A DNA stretch of 64,000 nt from Limoniibacter endophyticus (GTDB lineage Bacteria; Pseudomonadota; Alphaproteobacteria; Rhizobiales; Rhizobiaceae), in NCBI RefSeq assembly GCF_014652835.1, contig NZ_BMZO01000007.1, forward strand, positions 124,001 to 188,000. The letters are read 5' to 3'. The notes under the pieces are model-generated. The model was not told where the DNA came from. It did not search any database and saw only the letters and a program-made list of their open reading frames with translations. A program made the translations under genes and the position numbers. This document shows, piece by piece, positions 19,782-30,041 of the stretch. Position 1 is the first letter of the stretch; each line of letters begins with the position of its first letter.

Positions 19782-19822
19782 AAAGAAGGCCCCGTGCAGC
19801 TCGCGCCGGGCCTTCTTCTTTG
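19782..19822. terminator. terminator between argG and leuC
   Basis: AAGAAGGCCC (19783-19792) pairs perfectly with GGGCCTTCTT (19808-19817). On the plus strand a CTTTG follows; on the minus strand a TTTTTT run follows. It can serve both convergent genes. Confidence 0.85.
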
Positions 19823-19836
19823 TACTGCTATACCTG

Positions 19837-21246
19837 TTACCGGAATTCGCGGATATCGACGAAACGGCCGGCAACTGCCGCAGCTGCTGCCATGGCAGGC
19901 GAGACGAGATGTGTGCGCCCCTTGTGTCCCTGGCGACCTTCGAAGTTCCGGTTCGACGTCGAGGCACACCGCTCATAGGGATTGAGGCGGTCGTCGTTCA
20001 TCGCAAGGCACATGGAACATCCCGGCTCCCGCCATTCGAATCCCGCCTCAATAAAGATCTTGTCGAGACCTTCCTGTTCAGCCTGCAACTTCACCAGTCC
20101 CGAGCCCGGAACAATCATGCCGCTGACGCGCTCGTGCACATGCTTGCCCGAAATGATCGAGGCGGCGGCCCGTAGATCTTCGATGCGGCCATTGGTGCAG
20201 GACCCGATAAAGACACGGTCAATCTCGATGTCGGTGATCTTGGTGCCGGGTCTCAAGCCCATATAATCCAGCGCCCGCCACTTCGATGCACGCGTATTTT
20301 CTTCCTTGATATCGTCGGGGTTCGGCACGACGCCGGTAACCGAGACCACGTCTTCAGGGGAGGAACCCCATGTGACGATGGGCGGAAGATTAGCCGCATC
20401 GAGCACCACCGTCCGGTCGAAATGCGCACCCTCATCCGTATGCAGCCGCGACCAGTACTCCACAGCGCGATCCCAATCGACATCCCTCGGCGCCCGCGGA
20501 CGCCCCTTGATATAGTTGAAAGTCGTTTCGTCGGGAGCAACCATCCCGGCGCGGGCACCCCCCTCGATCGACATGTTGCAGATCGTCATGCGACCTTCCA
20601 TCGAAAGCGCGCGAATGGCTTCCCCCGCATATTCGATGACATGCCCGGTGCCGCCTGCCGTACCGATCTCACCAATGATGGCCAGGATGATATCCTTAGC
20701 CGTAACATTTTCCGGCAGGCGTCCGTCGACCTGCACGAGCATATTCTTCGCCTTCTTCTGGATCAGCGTTTGTGTCGCAAGAACATGCTCGACCTCTGAA
20801 GTACCAATGCCGTGCGCCAGAGCCCCGAAGGCCCCATGGGTAGAGGTGTGGCTGTCGCCACAGACGATGGTCATCCCTGGAAGAGTAAAGCCCTGTTCAG
20901 GTCCGACAATATGCACGATGCCCTGGCGTTGATCTGCCTCATTATAATACTCAATACCGAAATCGGCAGCGTTTCTGGCAAGCGCTTCGACTTGGATACG
21001 GCTTTCCTCGTTCTTGATGCCGTTAACGCGATCAGGAGAAGTCGGAACGTTGTGATCAACAACGGCAAGCGTCTTGGATGGAGCGCGCACTGGACGATTC
21101 GCCAGACGCAGGCCCTCAAAGGCCTGAGGGCTAGTCACCTCGTGGACCAGGTGACGATCAATATAGAGAAGGCAAGTGCCATCTTCCTGCCGGTCGACGA
21201 TGTGATCGTCGAAAACCTTGTCATAGAGGGTACGCGGTGCGCTCAT
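19837..21246 (-). CDS. leuC: 3-isopropylmalate dehydratase large subunit
   Basis: Protein of 469 residues. With LeuD it converts 2-isopropylmalate to 3-isopropylmalate in leucine synthesis. The [4Fe-4S] cysteines lie in [13 protein letters not shown] and [33 protein letters not shown] is the aconitase-family signature. It is separated from leuD and leuB by about 37 kb, a split common in alphaproteobacteria. Confidence 0.98.
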   Translation of the reverse strand: MSAPRTLYDKVFDDHIVDRQEDGTCLLYIDRHLVHEVTSPQAFEGLRLANRPVRAPSKTLAVVDHNVPTSPDRVNGIKNEESRIQVEALARNAADFGIEYYNEADQRQGIVHIVGPEQGFTLPGMTIVCGDSHTSTHGAFGALAHGIGTSEVEHVLATQTLIQKKAKNMLVQVDGRLPENVTAKDIILAIIGEIGTAGGTGHVIEYAGEAIRALSMEGRMTICNMSIEGGARAGMVAPDETTFNYIKGRPRAPRDVDWDRAVEYWSRLHTDEGAHFDRTVVLDAANLPPIVTWGSSPEDVVSVTGVVPNPDDIKEENTRASKWRALDYMGLRPGTKITDIEIDRVFIGSCTNGRIEDLRAAASIISGKHVHERVSGMIVPGSGLVKLQAEQEGLDKIFIEAGFEWREPGCSMCLAMNDDRLNPYERCASTSNRNFEGRQGHKGRTHLVSPAMAAAAAVAGRFVDIREFR

Positions 21247-21557
21247 GCCCGTATTCCGTTCTGTCAGACTAGCGATGTAAATGAAAATGCGGCCATTGCC
21301 GCTGTCAGACGATCAAGCTGCCGATAGCTGTGCCGTCTGCACGCCGCAAAAATGCGCATAGAAGCGTGCCGGCAGACGCTTATGGTCTTGCAGCACGAAA
21401 ATGGTCTTGTCTACGCATCCGAATTTAGAACCCATAGATTCTCAATACCAGCCTTTGGCGACCGCCGCAATAATCATAAAACCGGACTAAACCCCGACAT
21501 TAAAAAAGCGGCCCCCAAAGGCGCCGCTCTTTTGATAAACTCGAAGTCGCTCGAAGC
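21247..21557. other. intergenic region upstream of leuC
   Basis: About 310 bases between the leuC start and the rplS stop, both on the minus strand. It holds the rplS terminator (21502-21533) and presumably a leuC promoter and leader. I looked for a leucine-rich leader peptide and saw none that I would defend. No RNA gene recognised. Confidence 0.45.
21502..21533 (-). terminator. rplS terminator
   Basis: Read on the minus strand, AGCGGCGCC-type stem (about 21522-21529 with 21505-21512) is followed by a TTTTTTAA run. It is 25-55 bases past the rplS stop and ends the rimM-trmD-rplS unit. Confidence 0.75.
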
Positions 21558-22064
21558 TTATGCTTCGTTGGTTTCAGCCGCAGCTTTTTCGGCCGCTGCC
21601 TTTTCAGCTGCGAGCGCCTGAGCTGCTGCAACCTTTTCAGCTTCGACACGCGCCTTCTCAGCACGCTCGGCATCGCGCTCGGCATCATTGAGCTTGCGAG
21701 CGCGGACGCCGGTGTTTTCGGAGATACGAGCAGCCTTACCGCGCAGGTTACGCAGGTAATAAAGCTTGGCGCGACGAACCTTACCGCGACGAACGACTTC
21801 AACGCCTTCGATCATCGGCGAGAAAACCGGGAAAACGCGCTCAACGCCCTCACCGTAGGAAATTTTGCGGACGGTGAAATTTTCCTGGAAGCCAGCACCC
21901 GAACGGGCAATGCAAACGCCTTCAAAAGCCTGCAGACGAGTACGCGAACCTTCGGTCACGCGAACCTGAACGCGCAGCGTGTCGCCGGGCTGGAATTCTG
22001 GAAGCTTACGTTTGGCTTCGATTTTAGCGGCCTGTTCGGCCTCAAGCTGACGGATGATGTCCAT
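21558..22064 (-). CDS. rplS: 50S ribosomal protein L19 with extended C-terminus
   Basis: Protein of 168 residues; E. coli L19 has about 115. Residues 1-118 are the normal L19 fold at the 30S/50S interface ([40 protein letters not shown]). After about residue 120 comes a low-complexity tail rich in Ala, Glu and Lys with repeated AAAEKAAAE-type units. Such tails are known in alphaproteobacterial L19. ATG 22064, preceded by AGAGGA, is the standard start; a longer frame to 22130 has no L19 character. It is 170 bases downstream of trmD. Confidence 0.96.
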   Translation of the reverse strand: MDIIRQLEAEQAAKIEAKRKLPEFQPGDTLRVQVRVTEGSRTRLQAFEGVCIARSGAGFQENFTVRKISYGEGVERVFPVFSPMIEGVEVVRRGKVRRAKLYYLRNLRGKAARISENTGVRARKLNDAERDAERAEKARVEAEKVAAAQALAAEKAAAEKAAAETNEA

Positions 22065-22234
22065 CGTAGGGTCCTCTTTCTTCTTTTCAATCAGCCATTG
22101 CGCCCGGCATTCAGCAGTCAGATCAACCACTGGGATGTCTTAGCTCGTTAAAGCTGAAGATGGGCGGATACACCGTCATTATTGAGGGGAAAATTCCCGA
22201 CACGCGCCGCCTATACACCAAAGCCGACCAAATG

Positions 22235-22957
22235 TCACCGTTGTTTTTCGCCCTTTGATCTCGCGTTTTTGCGCGTTTCCCATGCTTGCCATAGATCGGG
22301 GCGGCGCTCCCTCGTCAGCGCAACCGACTGCTCTCGACGCCAAGTCTCGATCTTTGCATGATTGCCAGAAGTCAGAACTTCCGGAATGGAAAGCCCCTCG
22401 AATTCCTGCGGCCGAGTGTAGTGGGGGTGCTCCAGAAGACCGCTTTCAAAGCTTTCTTCCAACCCAGAATGGACATTGCCCATAACCCCCGGAAGCAAAC
22501 GAATAACGCTGTCCAGCAGAACCTGTGCCGCGACTTCTCCGCCAGAAAGGATATAATCGCCGATCGAGACTTCCTCGAGTTTGCGGCTGTCGATCAAGCG
22601 CTGGTCGACGCCCTCGAAGCGCCCGCACAAGATAACAGCTCCCGGACCAGCCGCCAGCGCCCGTACCCGCTCTTGCGTCAAAGGTTTGCCGCGTGGGCTC
22701 ATGAAGACGCGCGGGCGTGTATCATTGCTCACGTCATCGATAGCACGCGCCAGAACATCGGCCCGCATGACCATGCCCGCTCCGCCACCAGCTGGCGTAT
22801 CATCAACGGAGCGATGCTTGTCTTGCGCATAATCGCGAATATTGACCGCATCATAGCGCCACTTCCCTTCAGCAAGAGCCTTGCCAGCCAGGGCGTGACC
22901 GAGTGTGCCCGGAAACATCTCCGGATAGAGCGTGAGAATGGTTGCCACAAAACTCAT
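22235..22957 (-). CDS. trmD: tRNA (guanine37-N1)-methyltransferase
   Basis: Protein of 240 residues. TrmD, a SPOUT-fold enzyme, methylates N1 of G37 in tRNAs and prevents +1 frameshifts. The knotted SAM site is seen in [15 protein letters not shown] and [36 protein letters not shown] is the conserved N-terminal block. The start overlaps the rimM stop by ATGA. Gene order rimM-trmD-rplS is standard. Confidence 0.97.
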   Translation of the reverse strand: MSFVATILTLYPEMFPGTLGHALAGKALAEGKWRYDAVNIRDYAQDKHRSVDDTPAGGGAGMVMRADVLARAIDDVSNDTRPRVFMSPRGKPLTQERVRALAAGPGAVILCGRFEGVDQRLIDSRKLEEVSIGDYILSGGEVAAQVLLDSVIRLLPGVMGNVHSGLEESFESGLLEHPHYTRPQEFEGLSIPEVLTSGNHAKIETWRREQSVALTRERRPDLWQAWETRKNARSKGEKQR

Positions 22958-23532
22958 TGCGGGTCTGTCTCGTCATCTCCGTCTTCAATCTCGACCGCCT
23001 CATCGGGATCGCGACCGTCGTCGAGCAGGCCGGCTGCCTGACGATCAACCAGAACCTCGCCCTTCTTAAGATCAATATTCGGCACCGCAGCACTCGTAAA
23101 AGGCACGAAGGCCGAACCACCGGTCTTCTGCGATATTTCCAGAAGATCGCCGCCGCCGAAATCCTGCACCGCCAGAACCTTTCCGAACCGATCACCGGTT
23201 TCATCGATGCACGTAAGGCCGATAAGATCGGCATAGTAGAATTCATCTTCTTCGAGATCATCGGGCAAGGCCGAGCGTTCAACAAAGAGTGCCGTGCCAT
23301 TCAACGCTTCGGCTGCCGTACGGTCTGCGATCTCGTTGAAGCGGACGACGAGCATGTCCTTTTGCGGACGCGCAGTCTTGATCGTGTAGCTCTTGCCCTT
23401 TTGGTCGAAAAGCGGTCCATAATCGGCAAGCGCCAGAGGCTCGCCGGTGAAACTGCGAACGCGCACCTCGCCCTTGATGCCATGTGCAGCACCGACCAGA
23501 GCCATTTGAACCGGGTTTTCGAGTCTACTCAT
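22954..23532 (-). CDS. rimM: 16S rRNA processing protein RimM
   Basis: Protein of 192 residues. RimM binds S19 and helps mature the 30S head. The N-terminal [19 protein letters not shown] is the family signature; the PRC-barrel half includes [23 protein letters not shown] and ends with ILVD-like segments and an acidic tail. ATG 23532, with AAGGAA upstream, is the correct start; the frame is open for 73 more codons upstream but without family similarity. Confidence 0.95.
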   Translation of the reverse strand: MSRLENPVQMALVGAAHGIKGEVRVRSFTGEPLALADYGPLFDQKGKSYTIKTARPQKDMLVVRFNEIADRTAAEALNGTALFVERSALPDDLEEDEFYYADLIGLTCIDETGDRFGKVLAVQDFGGGDLLEISQKTGGSAFVPFTSAAVPNIDLKKGEVLVDRQAAGLLDDGRDPDEAVEIEDGDDETDPQ

Positions 23533-23677
23533 TGCGCATTCCTTTTTCTTCGACGCCATGTACCGCAAAAACTCCGCAAGCGGAAAGCGCTTTTGCAGAT
23601 CATCGGCGCAATTGCCTCCTTCACGCTCCGCTAACACCTTGAGACGACAATGCCCGCAGACATGAAAGGACATGGCC

Positions 23678-24613
23678 ATGACCGGTTCGCTGACATTCGC
23701 AACACCGGAACTGCTCGCACTTCGCGAAAAGTGGTTGCAACGCCTTCGCAACGAACGTCGCTTGGCTGATCATACATCGGAAGCTTACGAGCGCGACACG
23801 CGCCAGTTCTTCGATTTCATGACCGGCTACCACGCAACGCCATGTTCCTTGGCGATGATCGAAAGCCTGCGCCCTGCCGATCTGCGCAGCTTCCTCTCGC
23901 ATCGGCGCAATGGAGGAGTGAGTGCGGCAAGTCTCGCACGGGCGATGGCTTCAATCCGCTCGTTCCTGAAATTCCTTGAGCGGCAAGGGCTGGCAAACGC
24001 TGCGGGTGCGCTTGCGATCCGCACCCCGCGTCAAGCCAAAGCACTCCCCAAGGCGTTAACGGCCAGCGATGCGAGGAAACTTGTCGACGCAGACCTGCAA
24101 CTATCGGAAGAGCCTTGGTTGCGGGCACGTGACGCTGCGATCTTCTGTCTTCTTTATGGCGCTGGTCTGCGTATTTCGGAGGCCCTCAATCTCAACGCGG
24201 ACGCCCTGCAACGCGGACAGACCAGCCTGCGCATTACCGGTAAGGGCAATAGGCAACGGCTTGTGCCCATTCTTCCTGTAATTGGCCAAGCCATTGATGA
24301 GTATCGCGCTTCATGCCCCTACCCTCTGACACCGGGCACACCGCTTTTCCGTGGCGCGAAAGGTAAGCGCGTCCAGGCATCCGTAATACAGTTACAGATG
24401 CGGCGTATGCGCAGTGCAGCAGGTTTGCCCGATACGGCGACCCCGCATGCGTTGCGGCACTCTTTCGCCACGCATCTTTTGGGGCGTGGCGGGGATTTAC
24501 GCACCATCCAGGAACTGCTCGGCCACGCCAGTCTTTCCACGACACAGATCTATACACAAGTGGACTCGGCACGGCTGCTGGACGTGTTCGAAGCCTCTCA
24601 CCCTCGTGCTTAA
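23678..24613 (+). CDS. xerC: tyrosine recombinase XerC
   Basis: Protein of 311 residues. XerC with XerD resolves chromosome dimers at dif. The N-terminal SAM-like domain (TSEAYERDTRQFFDFM) is followed by the catalytic domain with Arg in GAGLRISEALNL, Lys in TGKGNRQR, His-x2-Arg in HALRHSFATHLL, the second His in LLGHASLSTTQIYT and the nucleophile Tyr in the same IYT. AAAGGA at 23664-23669 fits the ATG at 23678 better than the one at 23672. It is a chromosomal housekeeping recombinase, divergent from rimM, not a sign of an integrated element. Confidence 0.93.
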   Translation: MTGSLTFATPELLALREKWLQRLRNERRLADHTSEAYERDTRQFFDFMTGYHATPCSLAMIESLRPADLRSFLSHRRNGGVSAASLARAMASIRSFLKFLERQGLANAAGALAIRTPRQAKALPKALTASDARKLVDADLQLSEEPWLRARDAAIFCLLYGAGLRISEALNLNADALQRGQTSLRITGKGNRQRLVPILPVIGQAIDEYRASCPYPLTPGTPLFRGAKGKRVQASVIQLQMRRMRSAAGLPDTATPHALRHSFATHLLGRGGDLRTIQELLGHASLSTTQIYTQVDSARLLDVFEASHPRA

Positions 24614-24627
24614 CTTTGCAGGCTCTC

Positions 24628-25620
24628 ATGTTTCGAACCCTTTTGACCCTCGCCACCCTTCTTGTCAGCGCAGCACTTGCCTCAGCCCAGACGGTGTGCG
24701 CCGGGCAGAGCCAGCTTCCGATTTTGCAGATGCAAGATAAGCAGGTATGGCAGAAAATCCGTATCGAAGCTGATGCGACCAAGAATGGCAAAGGAAGACT
24801 CTGGAAAATCGAGAGGAACGACCTGAAGACATCTTACCTGTTTGGAACGGTCCATGTCACTGATCCGCGAGTCAATGAGCTGCCGCCAGAGCTGGTCTCT
24901 GCTCTTGGTGAAGTCGATACTGTCGTGATCGAAACAACAGACGTGCTCGACCCCGAAAAAGCTGCCAAAGCACTCTCAGCTTCACCAGATCTGACGATGT
25001 TTACGGATGGGACTACGCTTCTGTCCCTGGTGGCACCGGAAGATCAGGCTGCCGTCAAAGCAGGATTGGAAGCACGCGGCGTTCCTCTAATCAGTGTACA
25101 GAAAATGAAGCCTTGGCTCCTGAATGGCCTGCTCTCCGTTCCAGCTTGCGAACAACGCCGTAAAGCGGAGGGCGAGCAGGTGCTGGACTTCCGGCTTGCG
25201 GGGGAAGCGACCGGACGCGGTCTCAAGCTGGAAGGGCTGGAGACGATCGATGAGCAATTCAAAGCGTTCACCTCCGTCCGTCTAGAAGAACATATTGCGC
25301 TCATGGTTGCCAATCTACGCCATCAGGATCGTATCGACGATGTGATTGCAACGATTATCGCGCTCTACCTCGACAGCGATCTCGGTGCGATTGCGCCGGT
25401 GGCGGAGCATATGGTACCTACGGCCGAGACCGACGTATCGATATCCGGAATGGAGCAGCACGTTATTATCGACCGCAATCATACCATGGCGGACCGCGCC
25501 GCGCGGAAGCTCGAACAGGGGCCTGCGCTGATTGCGGTGGGTGCTCTTCATCTTCCGGGGGACGAAGGTATAGTGGAGCTTCTGCGAGATAAGGGTTTCA
25601 CACTAACGCCGATCCTTTAA
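24628..25620 (+). CDS. TraB/GumN (PF01963) family protein
   Basis: Protein of 330 residues with a signal peptide (cleavage near ASAQ, residue about 21). The TraB/GumN fold is shown by TSYLFGTVHVTDPRV near the N-terminus (GT.H motif), a middle block with the TVVIETTD acidic motif, EGLETIDEQF, and the C-terminal ALIAVGALHLPGDEGIVELLRDKGF with its GxxH motif. The spaced His and Glu residues suggest a metal-dependent, Tiki-like protease fold; the bacterial function is not known. ATG 24628 is preferred to a TTG at 24616. It follows xerC by 14 bases. Confidence 0.85.
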   Translation: MFRTLLTLATLLVSAALASAQTVCAGQSQLPILQMQDKQVWQKIRIEADATKNGKGRLWKIERNDLKTSYLFGTVHVTDPRVNELPPELVSALGEVDTVVIETTDVLDPEKAAKALSASPDLTMFTDGTTLLSLVAPEDQAAVKAGLEARGVPLISVQKMKPWLLNGLLSVPACEQRRKAEGEQVLDFRLAGEATGRGLKLEGLETIDEQFKAFTSVRLEEHIALMVANLRHQDRIDDVIATIIALYLDSDLGAIAPVAEHMVPTAETDVSISGMEQHVIIDRNHTMADRAARKLEQGPALIAVGALHLPGDEGIVELLRDKGFTLTPIL

Positions 25621-25869
25621 GCCGGAACTTGGACGAATTTCGAGGCCAGAGGGATTGTTAATTTGTTTTTGAAGCTCCTTTGAAGGAAAATCGGCCTGAA
25701 ACACAGGCTTCTTCATCCACCCCGTCCGGCCTGTGCGTAGTGTGCTGTGTGGCGCCTCGACAGCCAAGATTCGCACGTGCGTTTTCCTTGTGTTACGCAT
25801 CGTGATGAAAATGCAGGCAACTCTCTCCTTATCCGCCCATTTGTTCAGCATAGCAAAGGGAGAAAGACC

Positions 25870-26229
25870 ATGAGCAATACCCTGCCAAATGATCCGCTGA
25901 ACCCGACGCGTTCCACATATGACCCGAATACGCGGGAAGAAGTAAACCGTGAACAGGTGGCTCCAGTTAAGTCACGCAGTGGTGGCACCGGAGCTCTGAT
26001 TGCTGCCGTCGTTCTGGTACTGGCGGTTATCGGCTTTGCCCTTTATTCGGGCAGCGACGATGCTACTGCACCGGAAGCCACAACGCCTCCGGCCGCTTCG
26101 CAGATGGAACAGGCTCCAGCTACACCGGCTGAACCTGCCGCACCAGCTGCTCCAGCAACACCTGATACAGGTGGCGCAACGAATGATAGCGCTCCGGCTC
26201 CGGCTCCAGCCCCCGCTCCAGCACAATAA
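25870..26229 (+). CDS. small single-pass membrane protein with Ala/Pro-rich tail
   Basis: Protein of 119 residues, family not recognised. Residues 1-39 are hydrophilic, 41-59 form one membrane helix, and 60-119 are low complexity, rich in Pro and Ala, ending in a PAPAPAPA run. By the positive-inside rule the tail should be periplasmic. GGGAGAAAGACC precedes the ATG. The Pro/Ala tail may be a spacer across the periplasm; no function is claimed. A strong palindromic terminator follows. Confidence 0.75.
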   Translation: MSNTLPNDPLNPTRSTYDPNTREEVNREQVAPVKSRSGGTGALIAAVVLVLAVIGFALYSGSDDATAPEATTPPAASQMEQAPATPAEPAAPAAPATPDTGGATNDSAPAPAPAPAPAQ

Positions 26230-26248
26230 CGGACGGAACGCACTAAAG

Positions 26249-26275
26249 CGAAAGGCCCGGTAACCGGGCCTTTCG
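26249..26275. terminator. bidirectional hairpin between the Pro/Ala protein and lpdA
   Basis: CGAAAGGCCCGGT and its complement form a perfect inverted repeat of about 12 bases with almost no loop. It lies between convergent genes ending at 26229 and 26297. The T-run is short (TTTCG), but stability should be high. Confidence 0.75.
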
Positions 26276-26296
26276 TCCATCTGTAGCAGGTTTCAA

Positions 26297-27706
26297 TCAA
26301 AGATGGATAGGCTTGAAGAACGTCGCCATCGCCGCTTCCTTCACCGCTTCCGACATCGTGGGATGAGCATGGCATGTGCGACCTAGATCTTCAGCGGAAC
26401 CGCCAAATTCCATGAGCACAGCCGCTTCGTGAATCATTTCGCCTGCACCGAAGCCAACTATGTGAACGCCGAGCACCCGATCCGTTACCTTATCGGCTAA
26501 AACCTTTACGAATCCATCCGTGTGCTGCATCGCACGTGCGCGACCATTTGCCATGAAGGGGAACTTGCCGGCATTATACGCGATGCCTTCCTTCTTCAGC
26601 TGCTCTTCTGTTTTGCCTACCGAAGCAACCTCCGGGCTCGTATAAACGACGCCAGGGATTACATCGTAATTCACGTGGCCCTTCTGCCCGGAAATGATTT
26701 CAGCAACAGCAACACCCTCATCTTCTGCCTTGTGGGCCAGCATCGGACCAGCGATAACGTCGCCGATCGCATAGATGCCCTTCACATTGGTTGAGAAATG
26801 CGCATCGGTCTTGATGCGTCCCCGTTCATCCAGCTCTACACCTGCTTCCGAGAGGCCGAGCCCTTCGGTATAGGGTTTACGACCCGTCGCTATCAGGACG
26901 TTATCCGCAGAAATGGTTTCTGCGTCGCCACCCTTCACCGGCTCAAACGTTACCGTTGCACCGTCCTTATCGCCCTTTTCGACAGCCGTCACCTTTGCCG
27001 ACAACTTGAAGATAATGCCCTGCTTTTCCAACATTCGCTGAAACTGCTTGGAGACTTCTCCGTCCATGCCGCCAAGGATGGTGTCGAGATATTCCACGAC
27101 TGTGACCTTTGCGCCAAGGCGCGCCCAAACCGAGCCGAGTTCGAGACCAATGACCCCACCGCCGACGACAACGAGTTCGCCCGGCACCTTGTCGAGTTCG
27201 AGCGCACCTGTCGAAGAAATAATGACCTTTTCGTCGATCTCAACTGAAACGCCCGGAATACCCGCAACGTCCGAACCGGTTGCGATGATGATATTCTTGG
27301 TTTCGATCTCTGAAGTCGAGCCATCTTCCTTGGTTACGGAAACCTTCCCCGCGCCGAGCACTTTGCCCGTCCCGTTATGGACGTCGATCTTGTTCTTCTT
27401 CATAAGGAAAGCGACGCCATCGACATTCGCCTTCACGGTTGCGTCCTTGTGGGCCATCATTTTCTTCAGATCGAGCTTCGGCGCATCAACGACGATTCCC
27501 AGCTTGTCAAAGGAGTGCCCAGCTTCGGCAAACATTTCCGACGCGTGCAACAATGCTTTAGACGGAATACAACCGACATTAAGGCAAGTGCCGCCAAGCG
27601 TTGCCCGCTTTTCGACAACCGCAACCTTGAGGCCCAGCTGCGCTGCCTTGATCGCCGCAACATAACCGCCCGGTCCAGTTCCAATTACCACGACATCATA
27701 AGCCAT
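26297..27706 (-). CDS. lpdA: dihydrolipoyl dehydrogenase (E3)
   Basis: Protein of 469 residues. It reoxidises the dihydrolipoyl groups of the 2-oxoacid dehydrogenase complexes with NAD. The redox disulfide is in [17 protein letters not shown]; the FAD motif is [19 protein letters not shown] and the NAD motif [20 protein letters not shown]; the C-terminal [13 protein letters not shown] supplies the catalytic His-Glu. ATG 27706, preceded by AGGAA, starts MAYDVVVIG. As the last gene of the mdh-suc operon it is most likely the E3 of the 2-oxoglutarate dehydrogenase complex, perhaps shared. Confidence 0.97.
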   Translation of the reverse strand: MAYDVVVIGTGPGGYVAAIKAAQLGLKVAVVEKRATLGGTCLNVGCIPSKALLHASEMFAEAGHSFDKLGIVVDAPKLDLKKMMAHKDATVKANVDGVAFLMKKNKIDVHNGTGKVLGAGKVSVTKEDGSTSEIETKNIIIATGSDVAGIPGVSVEIDEKVIISSTGALELDKVPGELVVVGGGVIGLELGSVWARLGAKVTVVEYLDTILGGMDGEVSKQFQRMLEKQGIIFKLSAKVTAVEKGDKDGATVTFEPVKGGDAETISADNVLIATGRKPYTEGLGLSEAGVELDERGRIKTDAHFSTNVKGIYAIGDVIAGPMLAHKAEDEGVAVAEIISGQKGHVNYDVIPGVVYTSPEVASVGKTEEQLKKEGIAYNAGKFPFMANGRARAMQHTDGFVKVLADKVTDRVLGVHIVGFGAGEMIHEAAVLMEFGGSAEDLGRTCHAHPTMSEAVKEAAMATFFKPIHL

Positions 27707-27765
27707 AAATTCATTTCCTGCTTTTGGGCCGGATCGCCCGTTTCGATTGCGCCAAAGCGCGCTTA

Positions 27766-28263
27766 TCATTCCTGGCAACCGGTGAGCACGAAGACATCGC
27801 CAGGTGCTTTAGGAGCCTCTGCGCCGCCCAGCCTTTCGGCCTGATGCAGCGCCATTTCAAGATCGGGAAGAAGCAGTTTTTCGGGTGCTGCGCCCTCACC
27901 TTGTCTTGGAAGCAACGAGATGTTGCCCGTCTTGCTTACCCCGTAAATGGTTCCGCGCCATGGTGTGCATGCTGCAAGTTCGTCGCCGGTAGTGTCTCCT
28001 TCCGGGCAGTTCTTCATCAACAGGCCAACGGGCCGGGGCACGGGTTCCGTCCACAGAACCAGGCCTTCCAGAATAGCATTATCGGGATAGAGGAGCCGAA
28101 AACGATTGCTGACGGCAGCCTCACGCTCGCCCGGCGTGAACTCGAGCGACACTTCACCCCGTTCAGCCTTGTAAACTGCAAGTTCCACAGGACAAGCGGC
28201 GAATGCCGATTGGGCAACCATGGCTAATACTGGTCCGACCAATAATGCTGTGCGCCAATGCAT
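27766..28263 (-). CDS. secreted protein of unknown function in the suc operon
   Basis: Protein of 165 residues with a signal peptide cleaved near SAFAAC (about residue 22). The mature protein has four Cys (ACPVE, KNCPEG, AACTPW, TGCQE), consistent with two periplasmic disulfides, and a [13 protein letters not shown] segment. I do not recognise the family. It lies 12 bases after the MAPEG gene and 59 bases before lpdA, so it shares their transcript. ATG 28263 follows a GTG that could also start. Confidence 0.75.
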   Translation of the reverse strand: MHWRTALLVGPVLAMVAQSAFAACPVELAVYKAERGEVSLEFTPGEREAAVSNRFRLLYPDNAILEGLVLWTEPVPRPVGLLMKNCPEGDTTGDELAACTPWRGTIYGVSKTGNISLLPRQGEGAAPEKLLLPDLEMALHQAERLGGAEAPKAPGDVFVLTGCQE

Positions 28264-28275
28264 CACACCCGCCCG

Positions 28276-28692
28276 TCAGAACAAAGCTGTCAAGAACATG
28301 ATGAGCAGGCCGATCAGCGACCCCACCCAGACCAGCGACCGAATGTACGGAATGCCCGCTAGATAGAGCGGAATATAGATGATGCGGCAGACAAACCAAA
28401 GCCAGGCACCGAATATTGCCCAGCCGGCTGTCTCGCCCATAATGGCAAGCGTGAGAGCAAGAACGATAAATACAGGATAGGTTTCACGAAAATTGAGGGA
28501 GGCCCGTTCCGCGCGACCGGCAAGGATGCCGCTCGCCTTGCGATCATCATCACGTGGACCGGCATTCCAATCCGTACCAAGTTCCTTCGTCGCCGTCACA
28601 CCTTGCAGGAGAATATGAACAACGAGAAGCGGCACGCTCCATAGCAACGGGACCAGGAGAGGCGATAGAGCCAGTGCCGCTTCGTTTTCCAT
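28276..28692 (-). CDS. MAPEG family membrane protein
   Basis: Protein of 138 residues with four membrane helices. The segment GRAERASLNFRETYPVFIVLALTL carries the MAPEG-like polar motif (E/R-x-x-N-x-x-E) used by microsomal glutathione transferase-like proteins to bind glutathione; the later VCRIIYIPLYLAGIPYIRSLVW also fits. Bacterial members have largely unknown substrates. It sits between sucB (64 bases) and the secreted protein (12 bases) on the same strand. Confidence 0.85.
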   Translation of the reverse strand: MENEAALALSPLLVPLLWSVPLLVVHILLQGVTATKELGTDWNAGPRDDDRKASGILAGRAERASLNFRETYPVFIVLALTLAIMGETAGWAIFGAWLWFVCRIIYIPLYLAGIPYIRSLVWVGSLIGLLIMFLTALF

Positions 28693-28709
28693 TCCGAAGT
28701 CTCCGATAT

Positions 28710-28744
28710 GTCAACCGAACGGCTTTCCGAGGCGCCCGGTTGAC
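28710..28744 (-). repeat. intercistronic hairpin between sucB and the MAPEG gene
   Basis: GTCAACCG (28710-28717) pairs perfectly with CGGTTGAC (28737-28744) around a 19-base GC-rich loop. It lies just past the sucB stop. There is no T-run, so it may be an RNA-processing or partial-termination structure that lowers expression of the downstream genes. Confidence 0.55.
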
Positions 28745-28756
28745 GTGAGAAGGAGA

Positions 28757-30010
28757 TTAGAGATCGAGGACCAGACGTTCTGGATCTTCCAAGCTTTCCT
28801 TGACGCGAACCAGGAAGGTCACAGCCTCCTTGCCGTCAACAATACGGTGATCGTAGGAAAGGGCGAGATACATCATCGGACGAATGACAACCTGCCCGCC
28901 CACAACCATCGGACGCTCCTGGATCTTGTGCATGCCAAGAATACCGGACTGGGGAGCGTTCAGGATCGGAGTGGACATGAGTGAGCCGTAAACACCGCCA
29001 TTCGAGATGGTGAAGGTGCCGCCCTGCATATCAGCCACGGAAAGCTTGCCATCGCGTGCCAGCAGACCAAGGCGCCCGATCTCCTTCTCGATTTCGGCGA
29101 TCGACATCTGATCGGCATCGCGCACAACCGGCACCACGAGCCCTTTCTCGGTTCCAACGGCAACACCGATATGCGCGAAATTCTTGTAGATTATATCCGT
29201 GCCGTCGATCTCGGCATTGACGGCCGGAATTTCCTTCAACGCATGCGTCACCGCCTTGGTAAAGAAGCCCATGAAGCCAAGCTTTACGCCGTGCCTCTTC
29301 TCGAACACGTCCTTGTACTTCTTGCGAAGGTCCATGACAGCCGTCATGTCCACCTCGTTGAAGGTCGTGAGCATGGCCGCCGTGTCCTGCGCATCCTTCA
29401 AGCGACGCGCAATGGTCTGGCGCAGTTTCGTCATACGAACGCGCTCTTCGCGACCTGCATCGTCAGCATTGGAAGCCGGGCGCGGCGCCGCCGGCTTGGC
29501 TGCCACCGGAGCCGACGACACGCCTTTGGCTATGGCGTCAAGAACGTCGCCCTTGAGGACCTGACCGCGCTTGCCGCTGCCCGACACCTGATCGACGGCG
29601 ATATTATTTTCAGCCAGAAGCTTTGCAGCCGACGGCGCCGGCGGCATATCACGTTGTTGCGGTTCGGATTCTCCGGCAACGGCATCGCTTCTTTTCTCGG
29701 CTTCCGAGACGGTTTCAGCGGAGGCCTTTGCAGCCGCTTCCTGCTTGTCACCAGCCGGAGCAGCGGCTGCACCTGCACCGCCGATCATGCCAAGAAGCGC
29801 ATTGACCTCGACAGTATCGCCTTCCTGAGCCGTGATTTCGGAAAGCGTACCGGCAGCAGGTGCCGGGACTTCGATGGTGACTTTATCGGTTTCCAACTCG
29901 ACGATCGGTTCGTCGGCGTTGATAGCATCGCCCGTTTTCTTGAACCACTTGCCGATGGTGGCCTCAGTGACCGATTCGCCCAGTGTGGGAACGCGGATTT
30001 CGGTAGCCAT
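28757..30010 (-). CDS. sucB: 2-oxoglutarate dehydrogenase E2 (dihydrolipoyl succinyltransferase)
   Basis: Protein of 417 residues. Domains: lipoyl domain (residues 1-77, lipoylated Lys in [12 protein letters not shown]), an Ala/Glu/Pro-rich linker, a peripheral subunit-binding domain (about 123-160, [15 protein letters not shown]... [11 protein letters not shown]), a second linker, and the catalytic domain (about 185-417) with the active-site [17 protein letters not shown]. It transfers succinyl to CoA. It starts 31 bases after sucA. Confidence 0.97.
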   Translation of the reverse strand: MATEIRVPTLGESVTEATIGKWFKKTGDAINADEPIVELETDKVTIEVPAPAAGTLSEITAQEGDTVEVNALLGMIGGAGAAAAPAGDKQEAAAKASAETVSEAEKRSDAVAGESEPQQRDMPPAPSAAKLLAENNIAVDQVSGSGKRGQVLKGDVLDAIAKGVSSAPVAAKPAAPRPASNADDAGREERVRMTKLRQTIARRLKDAQDTAAMLTTFNEVDMTAVMDLRKKYKDVFEKRHGVKLGFMGFFTKAVTHALKEIPAVNAEIDGTDIIYKNFAHIGVAVGTEKGLVVPVVRDADQMSIAEIEKEIGRLGLLARDGKLSVADMQGGTFTISNGGVYGSLMSTPILNAPQSGILGMHKIQERPMVVGGQVVIRPMMYLALSYDHRIVDGKEAVTFLVRVKESLEDPERLVLDL

Positions 30011-30041
30011 GGTTTTTGTCCGTCGCTTTTACGTGTTTGCT

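Noticed and set aside
23678-24613. Tyrosine recombinase as a sign of an integrated element
   Set aside because: It has the XerC layout, stands among housekeeping genes, and there is no att duplication or cargo. tRNA-Gly at 63.6 kb also shows no adjacent integrase or att repeat.
26180-26229. GC-rich tandem-like DNA at the end of the Pro/Ala protein
   Set aside because: It is explained by the PAPAPA codon run of the gene and does not need a separate repeat call.
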